This document shows positions 1-9,728 of a stretch of 64,000 nucleotides of DNA, piece after piece (the stretch's first letter is position 1; the number at the start of each line of letters is the position of its first letter). The notes under the pieces are model-generated. The model ran no database searches and was not told where the DNA came from. It was given only the letters and a program-made list of their open reading frames with translations. Made by a program: the position numbers and the translations under genes. The stretch spans positions 1 to 64,000 of the forward strand of contig JAFSTC010000024.1 in the NCBI GenBank assembly GCA_017450705.1. Direction: 5' to 3'. The DNA is from Lentisphaeria bacterium. Lineage in GTDB: Bacteria; Verrucomicrobiota; Lentisphaeria; Victivallales; Victivallaceae.

Positions 1-1593
1 CGCCGCAAGTTCGGCGGGGAACTCGGCCAGAACGAACTTGATCGACTTGTCGGGCCAGAAACTCGTGGCCGTGAACTGCGCGGGAACGGCTTTGCCCGCG
101 GGAGAGACGATCCGCAGTTTGTCGATCCCGTAAATGCCGCCATCGGGGAACGGGAACCCGAACTTGACGAGGGCCGTCCGGGCGATGTTGCTCTCCTCCA
201 GAAGTTCGAAGGGGATCGCGGTCTTTTTGAGTTTACCCTTCTTCTGATCGACGGGGTACTTGATGGTGAGCGGCGGCGGAGGCGTCAACTCGATCCACGA
301 ATACTGCGCCCGGTGGACGGTGCTGCCCGGGACGCCCTTGTTCTTGAGCGGCAGATAGCGCACGATGCCGTTGTCGAAGCGGTAGTACTCCTTGGGGAAC
401 TTGTTGGGAACGGGGTCGTTGCGCCGGTCGCCGGTCGTATCTTTGACGATTTCCCCGATTCGGGCGTAAAAACGGATGATTACGGGGCGGCTCTTCACCA
501 CGGTGAGCGTCTGGCGGACGGACCGTCCGGGGGCGACAGCAGCGACGTTCCGGCCGTCTGGGGCGTCGGGAACGTTCCGGACAAGGTTTACGGGGAGACT
601 CCTCCAGCGAGCCGGCATTCCGGCCTGGACCTTCTCAAAGGAGGGATTGAGGATCTTCGTGCCCTCGGCCTCGAATCCGTCGAGGAAGACCCACGGCGTT
701 TTCCCGCCGCGGCGGCCGTCGGATTCGACATACATATTGATCCGCCCGTTGATGTCCGGCGTGAAACCGACGGCGTATTTTTTCCATTCCCCCGTCAGCG
801 GGGTCTTGCCGAGGGCGCAGGCTGTGAGAAGATCCTTTTTGCCATCGGTCCCGGAGTGGTCGAACTCAAGGCCGCCTTCGGCCGAAAGCGCGGTCATCCG
901 AACGTTGGAGGGATACTGCGCCCGCAGAAACAGACGCAGCCGCGGGCGGCCGTCTCCGGCGGAATCGCCCGGTGCGGCGGTTTTGCAAGGGGCCGTCTGA
1001 TCGGAAAAGAATCTTTCCTTCGGCATCTTCGTTGTCCCGCCGCTGCGGGCCATGAACCTCAGCGTGACCCGTTTCCCGGCGGTCACGCGGATTCCCTGGC
1101 GAATGGGCATTTTGTTGCAGACGCGGGCGTAGTTTCTGCCGTGGGCCGCGTCCCTTTGACCGAGTTTTTCCGTCATTTTCGTGTAGTAGCGCCAGCGGTA
1201 AAACTCATTTTTCACGCTCATCTGTTCGAAGGACGGATTGGCTACGGAAGAGTTGACCAGCTCCAATTTGTCGAAATCGACCCATTCGGCCTTGCCGCGC
1301 TCGCGGCTTTCGGTTGCTGCCAAACCGAGGACAACGCCCCCCGTCTTTCCGGGCGTGAAGGAGATCTCGTACGGCATCCATTCCTGCCCCGCCTCCTCCC
1401 CGGCGCTGAATTCCCAATGGTGTTTTCGGGCGGGATCGTTCGCCTGTCGGCGCCGGAAAGAAGATCCGGCAACTTCCCGCAGCCCGATCCCGGACGAGCC
1501 GGCATCCAGTTCGATGACGACCCCGGCGCCGGAAAGCATCGGCTGGCAGATGAATACAGAGGCTGCGGCGACAGCCAACGATCTTGCGAACAT
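1..1593 (-). CDS. Secreted exo-rhamnogalacturonan lyase-like protein (PcRGLX/YetA-type), 3' partial
   Basis: 531 codons are in the window; the C-terminus lies beyond position 1. I translated this frame by hand. It starts at ATG 1593 behind a GGAAGGG ribosome site and opens with a signal-peptide-like stretch (MFARSLAVAAASVFIC). Next come modules that begin with NPSFE (two copies), typical of beta-sandwich carbohydrate-binding domains. From about residue 440 the segment VPAQFTATSFWPDKSIKFVL resembles the N-terminal RIFT-barrel domain of the PcRGLX/YetA exo-rhamnogalacturonan lyases (PL26-like). The catalytic toroid domain would be outside the window, so activity cannot be judged. It lies 32 bp downstream of the GntR-GH38 gene and is probably co-transcribed with it. 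Predicted role: extracellular or periplasmic cleavage of pectin rhamnogalacturonan or a similar uronate-containing glycan. Confidence 0.6.
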   Translation of the reverse strand, partial: MFARSLAVAAASVFICQPMLSGAGVVIELDAGSSGIGLREVAGSSFRRRQANDPARKHHWEFSAGEEAGQEWMPYEISFTPGKTGGVVLGLAATESRERGKAEWVDFDKLELVNSSVANPSFEQMSVKNEFYRWRYYTKMTEKLGQRDAAHGRNYARVCNKMPIRQGIRVTAGKRVTLRFMARSGGTTKMPKERFFSDQTAPCKTAAPGDSAGDGRPRLRLFLRAQYPSNVRMTALSAEGGLEFDHSGTDGKKDLLTACALGKTPLTGEWKKYAVGFTPDINGRINMYVESDGRRGGKTPWVFLDGFEAEGTKILNPSFEKVQAGMPARWRSLPVNLVRNVPDAPDGRNVAAVAPGRSVRQTLTVVKSRPVIIRFYARIGEIVKDTTGDRRNDPVPNKFPKEYYRFDNGIVRYLPLKNKGVPGSTVHRAQYSWIELTPPPPLTIKYPVDQKKGKLKKTAIPFELLEESNIARTALVKFGFPFPDGGIYGIDKLRIVSPAGKAVPAQFTATSFWPDKSIKFVLAEFPAELAA

Positions 1594-1625
1594 AAAAGAG
1601 CCCTTCCCTTTTTCGAAGACTGTTC

Positions 1626-4265
1626 CTATGTTTCCACGGCCAAGGTTTTTATCTCGAAGGGAGCAAAATCGGCGCATCGGGCCGGAACATCCTTCAAAAA
1701 ATCTCCTTCGGGAGTGATTTCCCGAATCGTTTTTCCATCCACCCATGAACCGGAAAGAGTGACCGCGGTCTTTCTTCCGCAGAACTCGTAGAACCGCAGA
1801 ATGAGCCGCCCGTCCTTTCTCATCGCTGCGGAAAGGGCGATATTCCCACGATCCCAGGAAAGCCATTCCCCCTCGGACAGGAGGCGGCTTTCCGTCGGCA
1901 TCCGGTTCAGGATATTTCCCAGCTCGGCGGCTTTGTCGATCCCGCCCGGTTCGTGCGCTCGGAATGCAAACCGGTATTCGTGGATCCCGTTGTCATAGGA
2001 TCCGGGATCGGGCTCCAGACAACCGTCTTCCACGCCGGTCCCGCTGCGGAGAAGCGAGAACGCGACATGACTTCCGGAGACCGAACAGCCTGGCGTCCCG
2101 CTGTTCGCGATCGCCAGCGCCGTCCGGGCATCGGAGAAATCCGACCAGTCCAGAACCGGCCAATCCCCCATCGCGAAACGGGAAGATGCCTGATCCAGGG
2201 GCCTCATCGTCCGTTCGTACCGGCTTTCCACTTCAAAATAGGGTTTTCTGACCAGGGAGCCGAAGGGTACGGAATCTGTCCGCACCATGGAAAACGGGTC
2301 GAGAAGGAGCGGAAAATCCACCAGAATCTTTGTATTGCGACCTTTAAAATCCAGCGTGATCTTCAGGAAGAAACAATCCTGATCCTTCGGAAAAAGGAAT
2401 TCTTTTTTCCACGCGAGAGACCGGAATCCGTTCCATGGTTTTCCGGTGTGGCCGATCATCGCCGGTTCAGGAGCGATCCGGCCGACGGAGAACGCATGAA
2501 AAAAAATCGGTCCTTCCAACACCGTGAACGGCTCCTCCTGAGAGCATTCGTCCGCAAGCGGGGCCGCTTTGAATCGTTCCGTCCACATGGAACCGAAATC
2601 GGGCCGGATCCGAATGGCGGAAAACTGTTCTCCGAAGACGTTGAACGGCGCGGTGATTTTTGGATATTTCCCGCTGAAATCCACCGCAAAACAAGATGTC
2701 TTGATCGTATCGGCGCCGATTTTTTCCGCATGCGCCGATGGAACACCCGCGGGAAAGATTTTTCCGCCGACGGGGGGAAGGTCTGCATAGAAAAAGCACT
2801 TGTCGCCGATCATCTCGGAGACAGTCCCGGCAGGCGCCGTCTCGGAACAGACCAGCTGACGCCCGCCGACCGACGAAGTGTTCGCGACAAAAAAAGTTTT
2901 CTTCTCGGTTTTCGTTCCGGTCGGCGCGCACTGCTTTTCCGCAAAGGCCAGAACTCCTGCGATCTTTTTCGTGATGCCTCTTTGGGCGGCATCGGTGCAA
3001 CAGCCGCAGAGACTGTCGTGGAAGGCGGTGCGCAGCAGTTCTTTTTCCTGCGCCTCGGAAGCGAGTTCCCGGCCATCGGCGGCGGCAAGCATCTCGGCCC
3101 GCCGCATAAGGATCTCCGCCCGGCGAAACTGCTGTTTGTTGCCGATCCTGGTGGAGTAACACCCCGTAAAAACGGGATTGAATTCTCCCTTGTAACAAGG
3201 GTGCTCCCGTCCGGCGATCCAATCGAAATAGTCTCCGACGGCGGAAAAACGGAGCTCCCGCATACCGTACCTGTTGACCTCATCGACCAGACGGCAGAAA
3301 CTCTCCTGAAAAAGCCCCTCCTCCTTGCAGAAAACGGCGAAATGCCGTTCCATGCCGGACGCCAGCGCTTCCAGTTCGCGTTTGGATTGGGAACGGGGAT
3401 CGTATATGACAGGAACATTCGTCAGATTTCCGATATCGTTGAGTTGAACGGGGGCCGAAACGAGAACCGATGTGCCATTGGCGCCCTTCCAGCAAAAAGG
3501 CTTCCCTGTATCGAGAGGTGCCGTCGGATTCGGAAGCCGTCCGGGGATCAAATACCTGTATCCGCACAGAGCCAGGACCTGGGGCGTCTGGATCGGCATT
3601 CCGAAAGCATCGGTCAGACAGGCGATCACGGGGACGATACCGAACGTCTTTCGATAATCGGCGCGCCCCCGGAGAAGTGCGCGGATCAGCGTTTCGCCGG
3701 AGATCATGTTGAGATCCGGAATGCACATTCCTCCGATCATTTCCGCCTGGCCTGTTTTCAGGAGAGCCTCCAGTCTCCTCCGGTATTCCGGAAGTCTGAC
3801 AGGGGTTTCAGACTGTTCGAAATAAAAGTGGAAATCAGGGTTTTGTTCGGCGATATCGATCAGTTTCCCGGTCTGCCGCCGCCTGATTTTGTCGGCCTCT
3901 TCGTAAGTCCGGCGCCAAACGAGATCGGAGTGGTGGGAGCAACTCAGAAAAACGGGAGGGAGGTCGTCTGCATATCCCCCGCGGCGGGAGGCGTCCGGTC
4001 CGGGATCCGTCCCCCCGACCGATGCTCCCGCTTGCCCGACAGTGCCGCGCACATAATATCCGCTGGCGCCGCGGCATTCGATGAAACCGTCATCGACCAT
4101 ATCGTTCAAAGCATGCTGGATCACGGAAGGACTGACGCCGAAATGCGCAGACATCCTGGAGATGGGGGCAAGTCTGCTCTGCGGAGGGAGCAGATCCCGC
4201 AGAATGCTCTCCTGGATCGCCTGCTTCACAACGATGTACTTGGGTGGTTTCGACACGATGGACAT
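1626..4265 (-). CDS. GntR-type winged-helix domain fused to GH38 alpha-mannosidase-like enzyme
   Basis: 879 aa, no signal peptide, so cytoplasmic. Residues about 8-75 form a GntR winged helix (ISRMSAHFGVSPSVIQHAL then a wing). After a Gly/Ser-rich linker, residues about 104 to the end read as a full GH38 enzyme. The HxD metal motif is in HHSDLVW (H112, D114), the nucleophile motif is CLTDAFGM (D219), and the third metal-binding site is FHDSLCG (H416, D417) in the middle three-helix domain, followed by a large beta-sandwich C-terminal part. Every catalytic motif I know for GH38 is present, so the enzyme part may be active. The arrangement resembles MocR regulators, where a GntR domain is joined to an aminotransferase-like fold. 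It could sense a mannoside or regulate its own operon, which includes the pectin-lyase-like gene downstream. Domain calls are firm; the regulatory role is inferred. Confidence 0.85.
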   Translation of the reverse strand: MSIVSKPPKYIVVKQAIQESILRDLLPPQSRLAPISRMSAHFGVSPSVIQHALNDMVDDGFIECRGASGYYVRGTVGQAGASVGGTDPGPDASRRGGYADDLPPVFLSCSHHSDLVWRRTYEEADKIRRRQTGKLIDIAEQNPDFHFYFEQSETPVRLPEYRRRLEALLKTGQAEMIGGMCIPDLNMISGETLIRALLRGRADYRKTFGIVPVIACLTDAFGMPIQTPQVLALCGYRYLIPGRLPNPTAPLDTGKPFCWKGANGTSVLVSAPVQLNDIGNLTNVPVIYDPRSQSKRELEALASGMERHFAVFCKEEGLFQESFCRLVDEVNRYGMRELRFSAVGDYFDWIAGREHPCYKGEFNPVFTGCYSTRIGNKQQFRRAEILMRRAEMLAAADGRELASEAQEKELLRTAFHDSLCGCCTDAAQRGITKKIAGVLAFAEKQCAPTGTKTEKKTFFVANTSSVGGRQLVCSETAPAGTVSEMIGDKCFFYADLPPVGGKIFPAGVPSAHAEKIGADTIKTSCFAVDFSGKYPKITAPFNVFGEQFSAIRIRPDFGSMWTERFKAAPLADECSQEEPFTVLEGPIFFHAFSVGRIAPEPAMIGHTGKPWNGFRSLAWKKEFLFPKDQDCFFLKITLDFKGRNTKILVDFPLLLDPFSMVRTDSVPFGSLVRKPYFEVESRYERTMRPLDQASSRFAMGDWPVLDWSDFSDARTALAIANSGTPGCSVSGSHVAFSLLRSGTGVEDGCLEPDPGSYDNGIHEYRFAFRAHEPGGIDKAAELGNILNRMPTESRLLSEGEWLSWDRGNIALSAAMRKDGRLILRFYEFCGRKTAVTLSGSWVDGKTIREITPEGDFLKDVPARCADFAPFEIKTLAVET

Positions 4266-4316
4266 TTTATGCCGTCTTTTCTTTTACCCTTTTCGTATCT
4301 TGTCATATCTTTTTAT

Positions 4317-4345
4317 ACTATACCATATTTTCTAAAGATTTGCAA
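4317..4345 (-). promoter_or_regulatory. Promoter of the GntR-GH38 operon with possible operator
   Basis: On the minus strand a TTGCAA box (4340-4345) lies 17 bp from TATAGT (4317-4322). The start region holds the symmetric TATAGTATA and a repeated ATATG, which could be the binding site of the GntR domain. The operator idea is inference from position only. Confidence 0.6.
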
Positions 4346-4428
4346 GCATTCCCGAAAATCCCGCAGCGCGAATGCGGCGGACCGGTCGGAGGTGTCGTTT
4401 CGAACGGACGAGAATACTGCGCGATATT

Positions 4429-6477
<2,049 letters not shown>

Positions 6478-6492
6478 AAAAAAGAACCCGCG

Positions 6493-7137
6493 CTAGTCGA
6501 CGACTTTGACGCCGAAGGTGAACTTGCCGTTCATCGCCACGGCGGCGGCGCTGGTCACGGCGTTGGTGAAATTTGCGAACACGCCGCCCGAAATGACGTA
6601 TTTGACGGCGCATTCGGCACAGCCCGCGTCAAAATCCCGGTCGACATTGTCGTCACAAGGACGGTTAAGCTCATAAGTCGCCACGAAACGGGCCTCGCCT
6701 TCCTTGAGGGCGAACTCCCGGACCAGCAGCGCATCCTTGCGGATGATGCCCAGGTATCCCACGGGATCCGACACGTGGACCACGGAGACGATGCGGGGCG
6801 TATCGAGAGAATCCTTCTCGTAGTCCATGGCCAGCAGTCCCAGCGAGATCGCGTCGCGCACATTCATGCCGGAATCGATCTTCTCCGCGATGGGATCCGT
6901 TTGTGACCCGTTGGTCGCGACGGCCCAGGCGCCCTTCCCCGCGACGCGCAGACAGTTGTAGCTGATGTAGGGATTCTTCGCCAGATCCGACTCCGCCCCC
7001 GGCCGGGGAACGACGGCGATCCTGTCGCCGGTGATCACGGCGCGGCGGTTGGGGAACGACCGGGAGGAGACCCGGTACATCGCTGTGTTTTTTCCGTCAC
7101 GGGTGCGCCCGAGGGCGACGATCCTGCCGATATACAT
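6493..7137 (-). CDS. purO: IMP cyclohydrolase, archaeal PurO type
   Basis: 214 aa. The N-terminus MYIGRIVALGR and the segment YRVSSRSFPNRRAV match the PurO family (COG3363), which closes the ring of FAICAR to give IMP, the last step of de novo purine synthesis. Most bacteria use the PurH C-terminal/N-terminal fusion instead; PurO is typical of archaea and scattered in bacteria. The start follows an AAAGGGATAAAAA ribosome region. It is the first gene of a two-gene unit with the helicase. purE lies at 59.9 kb in the same window, so purine genes are dispersed. The family call is confident; activity has not been shown for this protein. Confidence 0.85.
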   Translation of the reverse strand: MYIGRIVALGRTRDGKNTAMYRVSSRSFPNRRAVITGDRIAVVPRPGAESDLAKNPYISYNCLRVAGKGAWAVATNGSQTDPIAEKIDSGMNVRDAISLGLLAMDYEKDSLDTPRIVSVVHVSDPVGYLGIIRKDALLVREFALKEGEARFVATYELNRPCDDNVDRDFDAGCAECAVKYVISGGVFANFTNAVTSAAAVAMNGKFTFGVKVVD

Positions 7138-7178
7138 TTTTTATCCCTTTCTTTTGGAGTGTGGAGTGTCACTGACAT

Positions 7179-7207
7179 AAAATGCCGCATCTTTACGCCG
7201 AAATCAA
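7179..7207 (-). promoter_or_regulatory. Possible promoter of purO-helicase
   Basis: Minus-strand TTGATT (7202-7207), 17 bp spacer, then CATTTT (7179-7184). It is weaker than other promoters in the window. Confidence 0.35.
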
Positions 7208-7288
7208 GTGGTTCCGGTGGAAAAAATCCTTTTGAGATGTTATTTTATGGCAGCAAGGAGTGTCAACAGCTTTTTCCGGAGAGTATCC

Positions 7289-8053
7289 ATGTGTCCCATC
7301 GCATTCAAGATCGGAGCCCTGACGATCCACTGGTACGGCGTCATGGCGGCTCTGGGGTTTCTTGCCGCGACTTTCGTTCTGCGCCTCACGAGACGCCGGG
7401 CGGGCATGAGCGACGACGACGTCAGCAACATCATGCTCATCGCCATGATCGCCGGCCTGGCCGGAGCGAGGATCTTTTACGTCGTCCAGTTTTTCGACCA
7501 GTTCAGACACAGACTTCTTTACGTCTTCCGGATCGATCAGGGGGGGCTGGTCTTCTACGGCGGATTCCTGCTGGCCGTCGGCTGTCTCGTCTTCTATGCG
7601 AAACGGAAAAAGATCGACGTCGTCCGCATGTTCGACGCGCTGGCGCCGGGGCTGGCCCTCGGCCACGCCTTCGGGCGGATCGGCTGTTTTCTCCACGGCT
7701 GCTGTTTCGGGAAACCGGCACCGTTCCTCGGCGTCCGCTATCCGGCGGGCAGCGCCCCTGCGCTCCGCTACGGGGAGCAGGCGCTGTATCCCGTTCAGCT
7801 CGTCGAAGCGGGAGCCAACGTCGTCCTCTTTCTGTTCCTTCTTCATCTGGCGAAGAACGGCCGCCGCGGCAGCAGCCTGGCCTGTTATTTCATCAGCTAC
7901 GGCACGCTCCGGATCCTTACGGAATTCCTGCGGGGCGACAATCCGCGCATTCTGGGACTTTTCACGCCGGCCCAGCTGATCGGTCTCGCGCTGATCCCAG
8001 CGGGCGTCACCATGCTGCTCCGCTTCAGAAAAAATGCCGCAAAAGAAGCTTGA
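7289..8053 (+). CDS. lgt: Prolipoprotein diacylglyceryl transferase
   Basis: 254 aa polytopic inner-membrane enzyme that moves a diacylglyceryl group from phosphatidylglycerol to the lipobox cysteine of prolipoproteins. The signature GRIGCFLHGCCFGKP contains the conserved HGCCFG, preceded by GGLVFYGGFL, as usual for Lgt. I place the start at ATG 7289 (MCPIAFKIG), behind GGAGAG; an upstream in-frame start at 7208 would add an atypical extension. The end overlaps the next gene by 20 nt, which suggests translational coupling. Several lipoproteins with clear lipoboxes occur in this window (28.1, 53.8 and 56.8 kb), consistent with a working Lgt. Confidence 0.95.
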   Translation: MCPIAFKIGALTIHWYGVMAALGFLAATFVLRLTRRRAGMSDDDVSNIMLIAMIAGLAGARIFYVVQFFDQFRHRLLYVFRIDQGGLVFYGGFLLAVGCLVFYAKRKKIDVVRMFDALAPGLALGHAFGRIGCFLHGCCFGKPAPFLGVRYPAGSAPALRYGEQALYPVQLVEAGANVVLFLFLLHLAKNGRRGSSLACYFISYGTLRILTEFLRGDNPRILGLFTPAQLIGLALIPAGVTMLLRFRKNAAKEA

Positions 8054-8993
8054 ACTTGAGATCCCCGCAGACTGCGCTGGGGTCCGGCTGGACAGATGCC
8101 TGTCGCGCCTGATCCCGGGTTCCTCACGGGCGTATCTGCAGAAACTTATCAAGGATGGTCTGGTGACCGTGTCGGGAGAAAACGCGCCCATTCCGCCCCG
8201 CTATCCGGTCAGGGCCGGCCAGCGTATCGAGGTCCTTATGCCGGAACCGCAGGAAACGGTCCCCCGGGCGGAGGAATTCGATTACCCCATTCTCTTCGAG
8301 GACGAGTCCATTCTGGTCATCGCAAAACCGGCGGGCGTCGTGGTACATCCGGCGGCGGGCAATCCCGACGGGACGATCGTCAACGCCCTGCTTGGGCGCT
8401 ACCCCGACTTCGCGGAGCGCTTCCAAAACGTCAACGGCCGTCCAGGCATCGTCCACCGGCTGGACAAAGACACCTCCGGGTGTCTCGTCGTGGCCAAGAC
8501 CCCCGAGGCCCTCTTCAAACTGGGGACAGCCTTTTCGGAACACCGCACGCAAAAAACCTACATCGCCCTCGTTTCCGGCGCGCCCCGGCAGCCGACGGGC
8601 GAAATCGTCAATCAGATCGGGCGGCATCCCGTGAACCGGCAGAAGATGGCCGTGGTGGAACGCAACGGGAAACTGGCCGTCACCCGCTACCGGACGGTGA
8701 AGACCGGTCTGCTGGAAGGAACGAAGATCTCCCTGCTGGAAGTCGACATCCGGACCGGCCGGACCCATCAGATAAGGGTGCATCTGGCCAGCCTCGGCGT
8801 GCCCGTTCTGGGAGACAAATTATACGGCGGCAGCCGGGCCCTGGCGGCCGATGCTTCCCGGCAGATGCTCCACGCCCGCCGGATCACCCTCCCCCACCCC
8901 GTCACGGGGGGAAGCATGACGTTCGAAGCACCCGTCCCCGAAGATATGGCGGAATTGATCGCCCGGACGGAATGGGACGTCGGTCCGCAGTGA
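8034..8993 (+). CDS. rluD: RluA/RluD-family 23S rRNA pseudouridine synthase
   Basis: 319 aa. An N-terminal S4-like RNA-binding domain (residues about 15-75, VRLDRCLSRLIPGSSRAYLQ) precedes the catalytic domain with the HRLDKDTSG motif; D144 is the predicted catalytic aspartate. RTGRTHQIRVH and GDKLYGG are further family signatures. It isomerises uridine to pseudouridine in large-subunit rRNA. The start lies inside the end of lgt, a 20-nt overlap. Assignment to RluD rather than another RluA-family member is likely from the S4 domain but not proven. Confidence 0.88.
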   Translation: MPQKKLELEIPADCAGVRLDRCLSRLIPGSSRAYLQKLIKDGLVTVSGENAPIPPRYPVRAGQRIEVLMPEPQETVPRAEEFDYPILFEDESILVIAKPAGVVVHPAAGNPDGTIVNALLGRYPDFAERFQNVNGRPGIVHRLDKDTSGCLVVAKTPEALFKLGTAFSEHRTQKTYIALVSGAPRQPTGEIVNQIGRHPVNRQKMAVVERNGKLAVTRYRTVKTGLLEGTKISLLEVDIRTGRTHQIRVHLASLGVPVLGDKLYGGSRALAADASRQMLHARRITLPHPVTGGSMTFEAPVPEDMAELIARTEWDVGPQ

Positions 8994-9008
8994 CCGGACG
9001 AAGGACGA

Positions 9009-9728
9009 TCAGGGTGTTTTTTTCGCCGTTTTCTTCCGGTCGTTGCTGGTGATCGATTCTTCCGGCAGAAAACCGACTTCGAAAAACAGCCGAACGCGGG
9101 GCGGAGCCCCCGGTGAAAACTCATACATCGAGAGACAGCAGTTCCAGTTCATTTTTTTCCACGGCCCGGAGGCACCGCATCCGGTCGCAAGCATGTGCGC
9201 CGCCTTGAGGACGGCGCCGTGAGTCACGAGAAGGACTTCCCGCCCTCCTGAGAGAGAGAGTTCATCGAGCCCCGCCCGGAAACGGTCCCGCACGCTGTCG
9301 AGCGTCTCCCGGCTCCGGATCGCCCAGTTCAGGAGCAGTTCCGGACTTGAGACAAGACGGGGAAATTCCTTTTTCAGCTCCGCGATGGGCCTTTCACGGA
9401 CGGGATGCACGCCGGGGAAGCGGACGAATTCCTGCAGAAAAGGGGCGATCATGATGGGGAGATCCAATGTTTCGGCGATGATGGAAGCCGTTTCCAGGGT
9501 CCGGCGATAGGGCGACGCGTAGATCTTGCCTCGAAACCCCATTTTTTTCAGATATCCGGCCGCGAACTGCGCCTGCTTGCGCCCCTCCGCCGTCAGCGGG
9601 GGATCGAAATCGGGAGCCAAAACAGGACACCGCTGGCCGTGACGGATGAGCCAGACTTTCCCGTCAGGCTCCGCGGCAAACAGCACACTTCCCGCGAGGA
9701 CCAGGAAAAAAAGACACGTTTTCACCAT
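9009..9728 (-). CDS. Secreted histidine phosphatase superfamily protein
   Basis: 239 aa. A cleavable signal peptide is evident (MVKTCLFFLVLAGSVLFAAE). The phosphohistidine motif is LIRHGQRCP, with the second catalytic region at VTHGAVLKAAH and the typical SPYRRTLETA. It belongs to the phosphoglycerate-mutase-like branch but is exported, so a glycolytic role is unlikely. Its start overlaps the end of the large secreted protein gene by 7 nt, which makes it the last gene of sugar locus A. It may remove phosphate from an extracellular sugar or polymer; the substrate is unknown. Confidence 0.8.
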   Translation of the reverse strand: MVKTCLFFLVLAGSVLFAAEPDGKVWLIRHGQRCPVLAPDFDPPLTAEGRKQAQFAAGYLKKMGFRGKIYASPYRRTLETASIIAETLDLPIMIAPFLQEFVRFPGVHPVRERPIAELKKEFPRLVSSPELLLNWAIRSRETLDSVRDRFRAGLDELSLSGGREVLLVTHGAVLKAAHMLATGCGASGPWKKMNWNCCLSMYEFSPGAPPRVRLFFEVGFLPEESITSNDRKKTAKKTP

